Below are positions 1 to 5,118 of a DNA stretch of 5,118 nucleotides, one piece after another. Below the pieces are notes generated by a model. That model was given only the letters and a program-made list of their open reading frames with translations. It searched no databases and had not been told where the DNA came from. The position numbers and the translations under genes are program-made. Origin of the DNA: Bacteroidota bacterium (GTDB lineage Bacteria > Bacteroidota > Bacteroidia > Chitinophagales > Chitinophagaceae); assembly GCA_023391315.1 (NCBI GenBank), contig JAEWBD010000443.1, positions 1-5,118 on the forward strand. The letters run 5' to 3'. Numbering within the stretch: the first letter of the stretch is position 1; each line of letters starts with the position of its first letter.

Positions 1-1597
1 CAACGGTTACGGCTATGGTTCCAAAAGAAGGTAGCGTACTGGGATCTTTTCCCTGCCAGTTAAAACCGATCTGGTTAGCATACACCGCCGTTGTGGGGCT
101 TGAAGATTCAGCCATGTTTTGAACTACGCCGGTAGCAATTAAATCACTGCGAATGGCATCGTAATGGCCATATAAATCGGGGGTAGTCATAGGGATGGTT
201 ATCAATCCTGCTTTATCATAATTCACAGGCCTGTTTTGGGCAAACTGAATTTGCTTATACACGATGATAGTTCCTATAATTAAGGCGATGGAAAAAGTAA
301 ACTGCACCACCACTAATACCTTGCGCGGCAGCGATGCATATTTACCTACACGGAATGTGCCTTTTAAAACCTTTATGGGCTCGAATTTAGATAAATACAA
401 TGCCGGGTAACTGCCCGAGATCAAGCCTGTTATTAATGTAAATGCAATGGCTATCAGCCAGAAAAAACCATTGTGCCAGGGAAGGCTGATATTTTTATCT
501 GCCAGTTTATTAAACATGGGCAACAGCAATATAACCAGCAATATCGACAGCATAAAAGAAAGAAAGGCAACCAATACAGACTCGCTTAAAAACTGGCTTA
601 CCAGCTGGCTTTTTACCGAGCCAACTGTTTTGCGTATGCCTACTTCTTTCGCCCTTTTTTCACTGCGTGCGGTAGATAAATTCATAAAGTTGATACAGGC
701 CAGCAGTAATACAAACACGCCAATTACGGCAAACAGCCACACAAATTGTATGCGGCCCGTTTCTGCTTTTCCATTTTTAAATTCGCTGTACAAACGCCAT
801 TTATCCATGGGATGAATAAACGCTTCTTCCACACCATCAGTAGCTGCATTTTTATGCACCATTACCACGTTCTTGATTTTAGCAGTAAGTTTTGCAGCAT
901 CCACATTATCATTCAGCTGCACAAAGCATTGCCAGGAGTGATTATTCCATTGTGTTGCCGCCCGCTTCAGCCAGTCTTCGGTAGTGATATATTTTTTCCA
1001 GGGCAGGAAAAGTTTGGCATCGTATAAACTGGTGTTATGCGGAAGGTCTTCAAACACACCAGCCACTTTAAAGTCATTCTTATTATCAAAACGTATGGTC
1101 TTATTAATGGCATCGTCATCTCCAAACAAAGATTTTGCAATAGAAGCGCTGATTAAAACAGAAGAAGGATCATTCAATGCATTAATATTCCCTTTTATCA
1201 TTTTTAAAGAAAGCATGGAAGGGAAATTATGTTCCACCCACATACCTCGTCCGGTTATTTTTTTATTCCCAACCCCCAATACATGTCCAAAGTTCCAGGA
1301 AGCCATAGATACATTCTTAAAATCGCTGCCGTACTTGCTGCGCAGCTCCTCCCCTGCAGGCATGGCTACCGCAGCGCTTGCCGATCTGGTTCCGTCGTTA
1401 TCAACGAAAACCGTCATGAGCTGGCCAAGTTCTTTATGATTAGTATGATAATTATCGAAAGTAACCTCATCCCATATCCATAAGCCAATAAGTATGGCTA
1501 CAGCCATGCCGGCCGCAAGCCCAACAATATTGATGGCAGAATAAACTTTGTTCTTGACAAGGTTTCGCCAGGCGATTTTAAAATAGTTTTTAAGCAT
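1..1597 (-). CDS. FtsX/MacB-type ABC transporter permease, N-terminal 532 residues (3' end outside window)
   Basis: This is an inner-membrane permease subunit of the FtsX/MacB family. Such proteins work with an ATPase of the LolD/MacB type to move or extract substrates at the cell envelope; the substrate here is unknown. I translated the frame by hand from the ATG at 1597 to position 2 and found no stop. It opens MLKNYFKIAWRNLVKNKVYS, the usual start of the Bacteroidota family. A membrane segment follows (about residues 20-42), then a MacB-type periplasmic domain (about 43-280). Three FtsX-core membrane segments lie near 283-305, 336-358 and 377-393. Between the first two is the conserved stretch NLSTARSEKRAKEVGIRK (306-323), the cytoplasmic coupling region. 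SGSYPALYLSKFEP (394-407) is another family signature. A fifth membrane segment (about 425-447) begins the second half. Relatives are about 790-800 residues, so roughly the last third is missing. No Shine-Dalgarno is visible. The ATPase is not in the window. Confidence 0.93.
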   Translation of the reverse strand, partial: MLKNYFKIAWRNLVKNKVYSAINIVGLAAGMAVAILIGLWIWDEVTFDNYHTNHKELGQLMTVFVDNDGTRSASAAVAMPAGEELRSKYGSDFKNVSMASWNFGHVLGVGNKKITGRGMWVEHNFPSMLSLKMIKGNINALNDPSSVLISASIAKSLFGDDDAINKTIRFDNKNDFKVAGVFEDLPHNTSLYDAKLFLPWKKYITTEDWLKRAATQWNNHSWQCFVQLNDNVDAAKLTAKIKNVVMVHKNAATDGVEEAFIHPMDKWRLYSEFKNGKAETGRIQFVWLFAVIGVFVLLLACINFMNLSTARSEKRAKEVGIRKTVGSVKSQLVSQFLSESVLVAFLSFMLSILLVILLLPMFNKLADKNISLPWHNGFFWLIAIAFTLITGLISGSYPALYLSKFEPIKVLKGTFRVGKYASLPRKVLVVVQFTFSIALIIGTIIVYKQIQFAQNRPVNYDKAGLITIPMTTPDLYGHYDAIRSDLIATGVVQNMAESSSPTTAVYANQIGFNWQGKDPSTLPSFGTIAVTV

Positions 1598-1654
1598 TGT
1601 TTGAACCGGGATTTTATTTGATTTAAATAATTTTTACTGATTTTTTCAGCCTTT

Positions 1655-1670
1655 CAGGTTTAGCAACCTG
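1655..1670 (-). other. small perfect hairpin in the permease leader
   Basis: CAGGTT and AACCTG form a perfect 6-bp stem around a 4-base loop (TAGC). If the sigma-54 promoter at 1700-1715 is used, the hairpin lies in the untranslated leader of the permease mRNA, about 58 bases before the ATG. No T-run follows on either strand, so it is not a terminator. It may be a leader structure or a protein site, or may mean nothing. Confidence 0.3.
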
Positions 1671-1699
1671 GCAGAACTTAATCAAAGACGGAAAATAAA

Positions 1700-1715
1700 G
1701 GCAAGTGCAATGCCA
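1700..1715 (-). promoter_or_regulatory. candidate sigma-54 (RpoN) promoter of the ABC permease
   Basis: Read on the minus strand, the site is TGGCATTGCACTTGCC. The sigma-54 consensus is TGGCAC, about five to six bases, then TTGC(A/T). Here TGGCA (-24 element, GG at 1714-1713) and TTGC (-12 element, GC at 1702-1701) sit at exactly the required spacing of 12 bases from GG to GC. Transcription would begin near 1689-1690, leaving a leader of about 92 bases before the permease ATG. No TAnnTTTG housekeeping element was seen between 1598 and 1830 on this strand, which strengthens the call. A perfect dyad sits about 85 bases upstream of the inferred start, where an activator would bind. Confidence 0.65.
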
Positions 1716-1735
1716 TGGCGAAAACGGTTTATTTT

Positions 1736-1790
1736 CAATTGATTACAAAAACAACTGCAGGAAAACTGTACGAAATCGTACAATTGATTA
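1736..1790. repeat. pair of 10-base direct repeats flanking the upstream dyad region
   Basis: CAATTGATTA occurs at 1736-1745 and again at 1781-1790, 45 bases apart start to start, with no mismatch. The second copy overlaps the last two bases of the dyad at 1767-1782. Forty-five bases is slightly over four helical turns, so both copies face similar sides of the DNA. They may be binding sites for a DNA-bending or accessory factor upstream of the sigma-54 promoter. A chance repeat in AT-rich DNA cannot be excluded. Confidence 0.4.
1767..1782. promoter_or_regulatory. perfect 7-2-7 inverted repeat, candidate upstream activator site
   Basis: TGTACGA-AA-TCGTACA is a perfect dyad with 7-base arms and a 2-base spacer, shaped like the binding site of a dimeric regulator. 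It lies about 85 bases upstream of the transcription start inferred from the -24/-12 element, a usual position for a sigma-54 enhancer-binding protein with a Fis-type helix-turn-helix. A related half-site, GCGGACA, lies at 1798-1804 (5 of 7 matches to TCGTACA). The arms are too short and T-poor for a terminator. The regulator is not encoded in the window. Confidence 0.55.
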
Positions 1791-1824
1791 TTTGTTTGCG
1801 GACAGTATAAAGAGAGAGCAGGTT

Positions 1825-1901
1825 AAAAAAAAGTGCCACGAAAGCACCAGGGAACGAAGGCATGACCTGGAGGATATGCTTCGCAATTTGTGCTTTCGTG
1901 G
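1825..1901 (-). terminator. intrinsic terminator of the SRPBCC gene with a large two-part hairpin
   Basis: CCACGAAAGCAC (1836-1847) and GTGCTTTCGTGG (1890-1901) form a perfect 12-bp stem. On the minus strand the stem is followed after three bases (CAC) by eight Ts (plus-strand As at 1825-1832), the classic arrangement. It begins 24 bases after the stop codon of the SRPBCC gene. The 42-base loop is not empty: CGAAGGCAT (1855-1863) pairs with ATGCTTCG (1876-1883) with one bulged G, so the whole folds as a long, interrupted hairpin. It acts in one direction only, as no T-run follows on the plus strand. It separates the SRPBCC transcript from the permease promoter downstream. Confidence 0.85.
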
Positions 1902-1924
1902 AAGTTGTTACTATATCTTCGAAA

Positions 1925-2860
1925 TCATTTTCTAAAATCAGGGTAAGGGAGGCCTTTCCCGGTTTCGCAAAGCAATTTCAGGCTCCTGAAAAAAAGCGCC
2001 CAATCAAAACTGCAGGATGCAAATTCCGGTGTGTAGGCAGCCCATCCATCATGATGGAATAACAATACCGTGCCCTTGGCATGCGGTATCAATTCAAACG
2101 TAAGCGTTGTTCCTACCCAGTCTTCAAAACCTTTAAGGCAATGCCATTGTACCTTACTGTATGGCTTAAGTTCTTCTATCCTTATTTCTTTAAAATAGTC
2201 AGGGCCAAAAGCAAACCGCATAACATTACCCACTTCCGGTTTTGCTGTCGTTTCGGTTGTCCACCAGCCGGCCAATCCTTCCTGCGTGGTTATAGCTTCA
2301 TACAATTTTTCTGCAGGTGTTTCAATAAGCAGCCTGTGAAAAATGCTTTTTGTGTTTGCCTGGTTTAATGCATTAAACGTTGCGGATAAAGTTTCATCTG
2401 AACCCGCGTCTTCACTATCCTTTGGCGTGGCTTTGCCTTTACCTGTCAGAATAAGCGCTTTCAAACTATCTTGTATATAATGCGTCCATGCATCGTGGCA
2501 AACTTTAAAACATTCATACGAAGGCACCAGCCCTTTATGTGTGAAGGCCAATTGCGTTTTACCTTCTTTTTCACTGATCTCAAAAATTATATTCGTTCCT
2601 TTCCATTCGCTTTTATCTTCCGTAAAAGAAAAATAATTATCCAATACATGCCAAACCACTTTTTTGCCGGGGATAAGTTCCGTGATTTTTATTTTACACC
2701 GGTGCACATCCTGGTAATGATATAAAAATTCACTATTGAGTTTGATTGTATCGCCCTCTATATTTTCAGACCACCAGCCGCGTACATTATTAAAGGCATC
2801 AAAAACCTGCTGTGGTGATGCGTCAATCAAAATGGTTGTTGTAAAATCTTCGTTTTTCAT
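1925..2860 (-). CDS. tandem two-domain SRPBCC (AHSA1/START-like) protein
   Basis: This is a soluble cytoplasmic protein of 311 residues without a signal peptide or membrane segment. It contains two SRPBCC/AHSA1-type domains, a helix-grip fold that forms a hydrophobic pocket; related proteins bind small hydrophobic ligands or act as Hsp90 co-chaperone-like factors. Domain 1 covers about residues 5-142 and domain 2 about 171-306, joined by a polar, low-complexity linker. Both repeat the same landmarks: an 'ASP..VFDAF'/'TPAEKLYEAI' opening, a WW pair (29-30; 199-200), a V.WH strand (68-71; 237-240) and a closing TGKG (139-142; 300-303). A single-domain family member is usually about 140-160 residues, so this is an internal duplication. 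The ATG at 2860 is the first start after an in-frame stop at 2897-2899. It is divergent from the GlxA-type regulator and ends in a strong terminator. The ligand is unknown. Confidence 0.92.
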   Translation of the reverse strand: MKNEDFTTTILIDASPQQVFDAFNNVRGWWSENIEGDTIKLNSEFLYHYQDVHRCKIKITELIPGKKVVWHVLDNYFSFTEDKSEWKGTNIIFEISEKEGKTQLAFTHKGLVPSYECFKVCHDAWTHYIQDSLKALILTGKGKATPKDSEDAGSDETLSATFNALNQANTKSIFHRLLIETPAEKLYEAITTQEGLAGWWTTETTAKPEVGNVMRFAFGPDYFKEIRIEELKPYSKVQWHCLKGFEDWVGTTLTFELIPHAKGTVLLFHHDGWAAYTPEFASCSFDWALFFRSLKLLCETGKGLPYPDFRK

Positions 2861-2914
2861 AATCCTGCTTTTTATATTAAAAATCGTTTTGCATTTTCAG
2901 TAATTTTTGAGATT

Positions 2915-2922
2915 CAAAATTA
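2915..2922 (-). promoter_or_regulatory. candidate -7 element of the SRPBCC gene promoter
   Basis: On the minus strand, TAATTTTG matches the Bacteroidota -7 consensus TAnnTTTG at every fixed position and lies 55 bases before the SRPBCC start codon. The -33 element is poor: only CTG is found 19 bases upstream, in place of TTG. A weak -33 is what a promoter needing an activator would show, but this is inference. Confidence 0.45.
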
Positions 2923-2934
2923 TTGGCAGTTAAT

Positions 2935-2949
2935 CACCTGGCAGGGGTG
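2935..2949. promoter_or_regulatory. imperfect dyad between the two divergent promoters
   Basis: CACCTG-G-CAGGGGTG is an inverted repeat with one extra G in the right arm (CACCTG against CAGG-GTG). It overlaps the expected -33 region of the SRPBCC promoter and lies just upstream of the regulator's own promoter. This is where a regulator controlling both genes could bind. The match is short and imperfect, so the call is tentative. Confidence 0.25.
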
Positions 2950-2970
2950 TAAAACAGACTTTATAATGGG

Positions 2971-3001
2971 TTGATTTAGACAAACAAGGTTTTTAACTTT
3001 G
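2971..3001 (+). promoter_or_regulatory. Bacteroidota-type promoter of the GlxA-type regulator
   Basis: TTG at 2971-2973 is followed after 20 bases by TAACTTTG at 2994-3001, an exact match to TAnnTTTG with the normal spacing for the phylum's primary sigma factor. Transcription should begin about 5-8 bases downstream, giving a leader of about 55 bases before the ATG at 3062. It is the best housekeeping promoter in the window. Confidence 0.65.
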
Positions 3002-3034
3002 TAAGAAATTAAGAGGCTTCGTGGCATATCTTTT

Positions 3035-3047
3035 TAAGATGATCTTA
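3035..3047. promoter_or_regulatory. short perfect dyad in the regulator's leader
   Basis: TAAGAT-G-ATCTTA is a perfect inverted repeat with 6-base arms and a single central base. It lies between the predicted transcription start and the ATG of the GlxA-type regulator, a position fit for autorepression. AraC-type proteins more often bind direct repeats, so a different factor or coincidence is possible. Confidence 0.3.
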
Positions 3048-3061
3048 TTTAAACCAATTAT

Positions 3062-4054
3062 ATGAAACACCTCACCATATTAGTACCAAATGCACAAACA
3101 GGGCCTAATACCTTATCATGCATTATTGGCGCATGGCACGTTTTTACAAGTGCCAATGAGTATTGGAAAAACAAGGGAAAGCAGCAGGTTTTTACTATCA
3201 GGCTGGCCGGTGTTTCCGAACAATCAGATTTTGTAAACGGTTTATTGACCGTTATGCCGCAGGCAAATATTTCATCCATTCAAAAAACAGACCTGGTTAT
3301 TATTCCCGCCATACAAGGGGCGTTCAAACAACTCCATAAAGAGAATATAATATTGGTAGACTGGATGCGGGAGCAGTATAAAAAAGGCGCTGAACTTGCC
3401 TGTATGTGCACGGGCGCTTACCTGCTGGCTTCAACGGGATTGCTGGATAACAGAAGCTGCTCTATTCACTGGAATGCAGTGGATAATTTCAGGAATTTAT
3501 TTCCCAGAGTAATTTTAAAAGCAGAAAAATTAATAACCGATGAGCAGGGCATTTACACTAATGGCGGCGGTTACTCTTTTTTAAACCTTTTGATTTACCT
3601 GGTTGAAAAATATTATGACAGGCAAACGGCCATTTATTGTTCCAAAATATTCCAGATAGATATAGACAGGCAAACACAATCTGATTTTGTAATATTTACC
3701 GGGCAAAAAACGCATGGGGACGAAGTAGTGAAAAAAGCGCAGGCATATATTGAAAGCAATTTTTATGAAAAGATTTCTATGGAAAATCTCTCAAAAAAAT
3801 TTGCTGTTGGAAGAAGGAATTTCGACCGGCGTTTTATAAAAGCCACAGGCAATACGCCTGTTGAATATTTACAAAGGGTGAAAGTTGAATCGGCAAAAAA
3901 AGCATTTGAAACCAGCCGCAAAACCATTAATGAAGTAATGTATGAAGTGGGGTATGCTGATGTAAAAGCATTCAGGGAAGTGTTTAGAAAAATAACCGGT
4001 ATGTCGCCGCTGGAATATAAGAATAAGTATAATAAAGAAATGGTGCACATGTAA
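3062..4054 (+). CDS. GlxA-type transcriptional regulator (DJ-1/PfpI-like domain + AraC helix-turn-helix)
   Basis: This is a cytoplasmic DNA-binding regulator of 330 residues, the usual family length. Residues 1 to about 190 form a DJ-1/PfpI (class I glutamine amidotransferase-like) domain that senses a small ligand; characterised relatives respond to compounds such as carnitine, glycine betaine or arginine. The elbow motif CMCTGAYLLASTGLLD (114-129) has Cys116 at the nucleophile position, followed by the family's conserved HW (136-137). The C-terminal AraC domain (about 222-325) has two helix-turn-helix units. The first is near 238-263 (SMENLSKKFAVGRRNFDRRF) and the second near 288-313 (TINEVMYEVGYADVKAFREV), ending in MSPLEYKNKY. 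An in-frame stop at 3050-3052 makes the ATG at 3062 the first possible ATG start; there is no Shine-Dalgarno. It is divergent from the SRPBCC gene across 201 bases, so that gene is a likely target. The ligand is unknown. Confidence 0.94.
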   Translation: MKHLTILVPNAQTGPNTLSCIIGAWHVFTSANEYWKNKGKQQVFTIRLAGVSEQSDFVNGLLTVMPQANISSIQKTDLVIIPAIQGAFKQLHKENIILVDWMREQYKKGAELACMCTGAYLLASTGLLDNRSCSIHWNAVDNFRNLFPRVILKAEKLITDEQGIYTNGGGYSFLNLLIYLVEKYYDRQTAIYCSKIFQIDIDRQTQSDFVIFTGQKTHGDEVVKKAQAYIESNFYEKISMENLSKKFAVGRRNFDRRFIKATGNTPVEYLQRVKVESAKKAFETSRKTINEVMYEVGYADVKAFREVFRKITGMSPLEYKNKYNKEMVHM

Positions 4055-4130
4055 TGCAGCAAACCACTGAAGCTTAAAAATTTATTCCCTTAAATGTTGC
4101 ATGCCCAGCCTAAAAAAACGATATAATAAC

Positions 4131-4149
4131 CGGGCTGTATTCCGGCCCG
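4131..4149 (+). terminator. weak GC-rich hairpin after the regulator gene
   Basis: CGGGC (4131-4135) pairs with GCCCG (4145-4149), extendable by one T-G wobble, about 77 bases after the stop codon of the regulator. Only three Ts follow, so intrinsic termination would be weak. No better terminator was found between 4055 and 4344. An 8-bp pairing with one G-T wobble, ATGCAGCA (4054-4061) with TGTTGCAT (4095-4102), lies nearer the stop but lacks a T-run. Confidence 0.3.
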
Positions 4150-4270
4150 TTTGGGGAAAATACGGGGATTTTGCCTGAAAAATTGAGTAAGTTTGCAACA
4201 AGGCCTGCAATTAAGTTATGGGTTAATTTGAAACGATCGTACCTGGAATAAATATATTGTTTATTAAGAC

Positions 4271-4302
4271 TTGCTAACCTGATAGTTCTCCGCTTAAATT
4301 TC
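4271..4302 (+). promoter_or_regulatory. tentative promoter of the TIR-domain gene
   Basis: TTG (4271-4273) is followed after 21 bases by TAAATTTC (4295-4302), which matches TAnnTTTG at all fixed positions but the last. It would give a leader of about 35 bases before the ATG at 4345. The rest of the 290-base gap is AT-rich and shows no open frame of note. Confidence 0.35.
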
Positions 4303-4344
4303 TGCTGAAAAATATTGAAAGTATTTTTTATTCAACTATACATT

Positions 4345-5118
4345 ATGTCTTATACCAACTTTTATACTAATGATGTATTCATAAGTTACGCTCATGCTGA
4401 TGATGCCGGCATTTTAGGTTCTGATAAAGGATGGGTTTTAAATTTCGTTGATGACCTGGAAAAGTCTTTGGCAATGAAACTGGGCAAGAAAGAAAACGAA
4501 ACACCTTTTATATGGAAAGATGAAGAACTGGAACGCAACAAATTGCTTACCGATGCATTGGTCAATGAATTAAAAAAAACGGCGGTTTTTTTAATCATTA
4601 TGTCGCCTTCCTATCTAAAATCAGACTGGTGCGGAAAAGAGCTGAAACAGTTTTTGGAAATTGCACAAGACAAAAATGCATCAGGCAGAATATTTATTGT
4701 TGAAATAGATGAACTGAACAGGAATGAATATCCCACTGAAATAGATAAAAACCTGTTAACCTATAGGTTTTGGACGAAAGAAAAAGGTTCAAAAGCTAAA
4801 ACATTAGGCATCCCCAAACGCGATAATGAAGAATATTATACGCGGCTGATTGATATAAGAAATGACCTTGCAAAAGAATTAACCCGCATAAAAGATTCAG
4901 CAAATACATTGCAAGCGCAACCAACTTATAAAAGCACTATTTTCCTGGCACAGGTTACAGATGATTTGGATGAAAAAAGAGAAGAAATAAAAAGATATTT
5001 AAAAGACAGCGGATATAAAATATTGCCTGAAGATAACTGGTATGCAAAGGAAAGTTTTAATGAGTTGAGGGAAGACATAAAACAAAACTTAAACCAGAGT
5101 TCGTTGTATGTGCAGCTC
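4345..5118 (+). CDS. TIR-domain protein with a second Rossmann-like (DUF4062/TIR-like) domain, N-terminal 258 residues
   Basis: The protein is cut by the right edge; 258 residues are visible without a stop. Residues 9 to about 150 form a TIR domain. The first strand is DVFISYAHADD (10-20), FIWKDEEL (55-62) is the next conserved block, and VFLIIMSPSYLKSDWCGKEL (81-100) is the hallmark with Glu99 at the position of the catalytic glutamate of NAD-cleaving TIR domains. After a charged linker (about 150-194), a second alpha/beta unit starts: IFLAQVTDDLDEKREEIK (199-216), a strand YKILPE (224-229), another helix, then LYVQL (254-258). This resembles DUF4062 or a divergent TIR domain. Many bacterial TIR proteins are anti-phage effectors that deplete NAD or make a nucleotide signal; the role here is inferred. 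There is no signal peptide. The ATG follows an in-frame stop at 4306-4308; there is no Shine-Dalgarno. C-terminal domains are unknown. Confidence 0.88.
   Translation, partial: MSYTNFYTNDVFISYAHADDAGILGSDKGWVLNFVDDLEKSLAMKLGKKENETPFIWKDEELERNKLLTDALVNELKKTAVFLIIMSPSYLKSDWCGKELKQFLEIAQDKNASGRIFIVEIDELNRNEYPTEIDKNLLTYRFWTKEKGSKAKTLGIPKRDNEEYYTRLIDIRNDLAKELTRIKDSANTLQAQPTYKSTIFLAQVTDDLDEKREEIKRYLKDSGYKILPEDNWYAKESFNELREDIKQNLNQSSLYVQL

Noticed and set aside
447..1483. Several plus-strand open frames of 84-151 codons
   Set aside because: They lie opposite the permease, whose 532-codon frame has family motifs throughout; the opposite frames show no recognisable domain.
1712..1719. GCCATGGC palindrome overlapping the -24 element
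   Set aside because: An 8-base palindrome is common by chance and half of it is explained by the sigma-54 promoter element.
1705..2062. Two plus-strand open frames of 76 and 66 codons
   Set aside because: They run through the sigma-54 promoter region, the terminator hairpin and the end of the SRPBCC gene, and have no protein-like motif.
2081..2725. Plus-strand open frames opposite the SRPBCC gene
   Set aside because: Antisense shadows of a gene with two clear domains.
3058..4062. Minus-strand open frames opposite the GlxA-type regulator (3058-3279 and 3763-4062)
   Set aside because: Antisense shadows of a full-length, well-recognised regulator.
4194..4211. TTGCA/TGCAA inverted repeat in the gap before the TIR gene
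   Set aside because: Five-base arms with an 8-base spacer are too short to support a site without conservation data.
4392..4598. Minus-strand open frame of 68 codons
   Set aside because: Lies opposite the TIR domain coding sequence and shows no motif of its own.
4345..5118. Low GC of the TIR gene as a sign of recent transfer
   Set aside because: Sampled 60-base lines are about one-third GC, but a sampled line in the neighbouring regulator gene is equally AT-rich, so there is no clear local shift.
1..5118. CRISPR array, tRNA, rRNA or insertion sequence
   Set aside because: No regularly spaced repeats, cloverleaf-like segment, rRNA-like stretch, transposase frame or terminal inverted repeats were seen.

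Overview
The window looks like chromosomal DNA from a Bacteroidota bacterium, most likely of the Chitinophagaceae/Sphingobacteriia type. This rests on Bacteroidota-style promoters (TTG, about 20 bases, TAnnTTTG), the near absence of Shine-Dalgarno sequences before the starts, moderate-to-low GC, and a FtsX/MacB-type permease of the kind that is abundant in this phylum. The assignment is inferred from style, not from a marker gene.

Layout: (1) Positions 1-1597, minus strand: the N-terminal 532 codons of a FtsX/MacB-type ABC transporter permease, whose C-terminus lies beyond the left edge. (2) Positions 1598-1924: a regulatory gap. It holds a good match to a sigma-54 (-24/-12) promoter for the permease, a perfect 7-2-7 dyad upstream of it that would suit a sigma-54 activator site, a spaced pair of 10-base direct repeats, and the large-hairpin intrinsic terminator of the next gene. 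(3) Positions 1925-2860, minus strand: a two-domain SRPBCC (AHSA1/START-like) protein made by internal duplication. (4) Positions 2861-3061: a divergent promoter region. (5) Positions 3062-4054, plus strand: a GlxA-type regulator with a DJ-1/PfpI-like sensor domain and an AraC helix-turn-helix domain. (6) Positions 4055-4344: a non-coding gap with one weak hairpin and a tentative promoter. (7) From 4345 to the right edge, plus strand: the first 258 residues of a protein with an N-terminal TIR domain and the start of a second Rossmann-like (DUF4062/TIR-like) domain.

Functional reading: the SRPBCC gene and the GlxA-type regulator share one divergent promoter region and may form a regulator/target pair. 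The permease is a separate transcription unit, probably controlled by sigma-54 and an enhancer-binding activator. The TIR gene has the make-up of a bacterial NADase-type defence or signalling effector, but its C-terminal part is outside the window, so no complete defence system can be claimed. The most noteworthy signals are the sigma-54 promoter plus dyad, the bipartite terminator hairpin, and the TIR/second-domain fusion at the edge.
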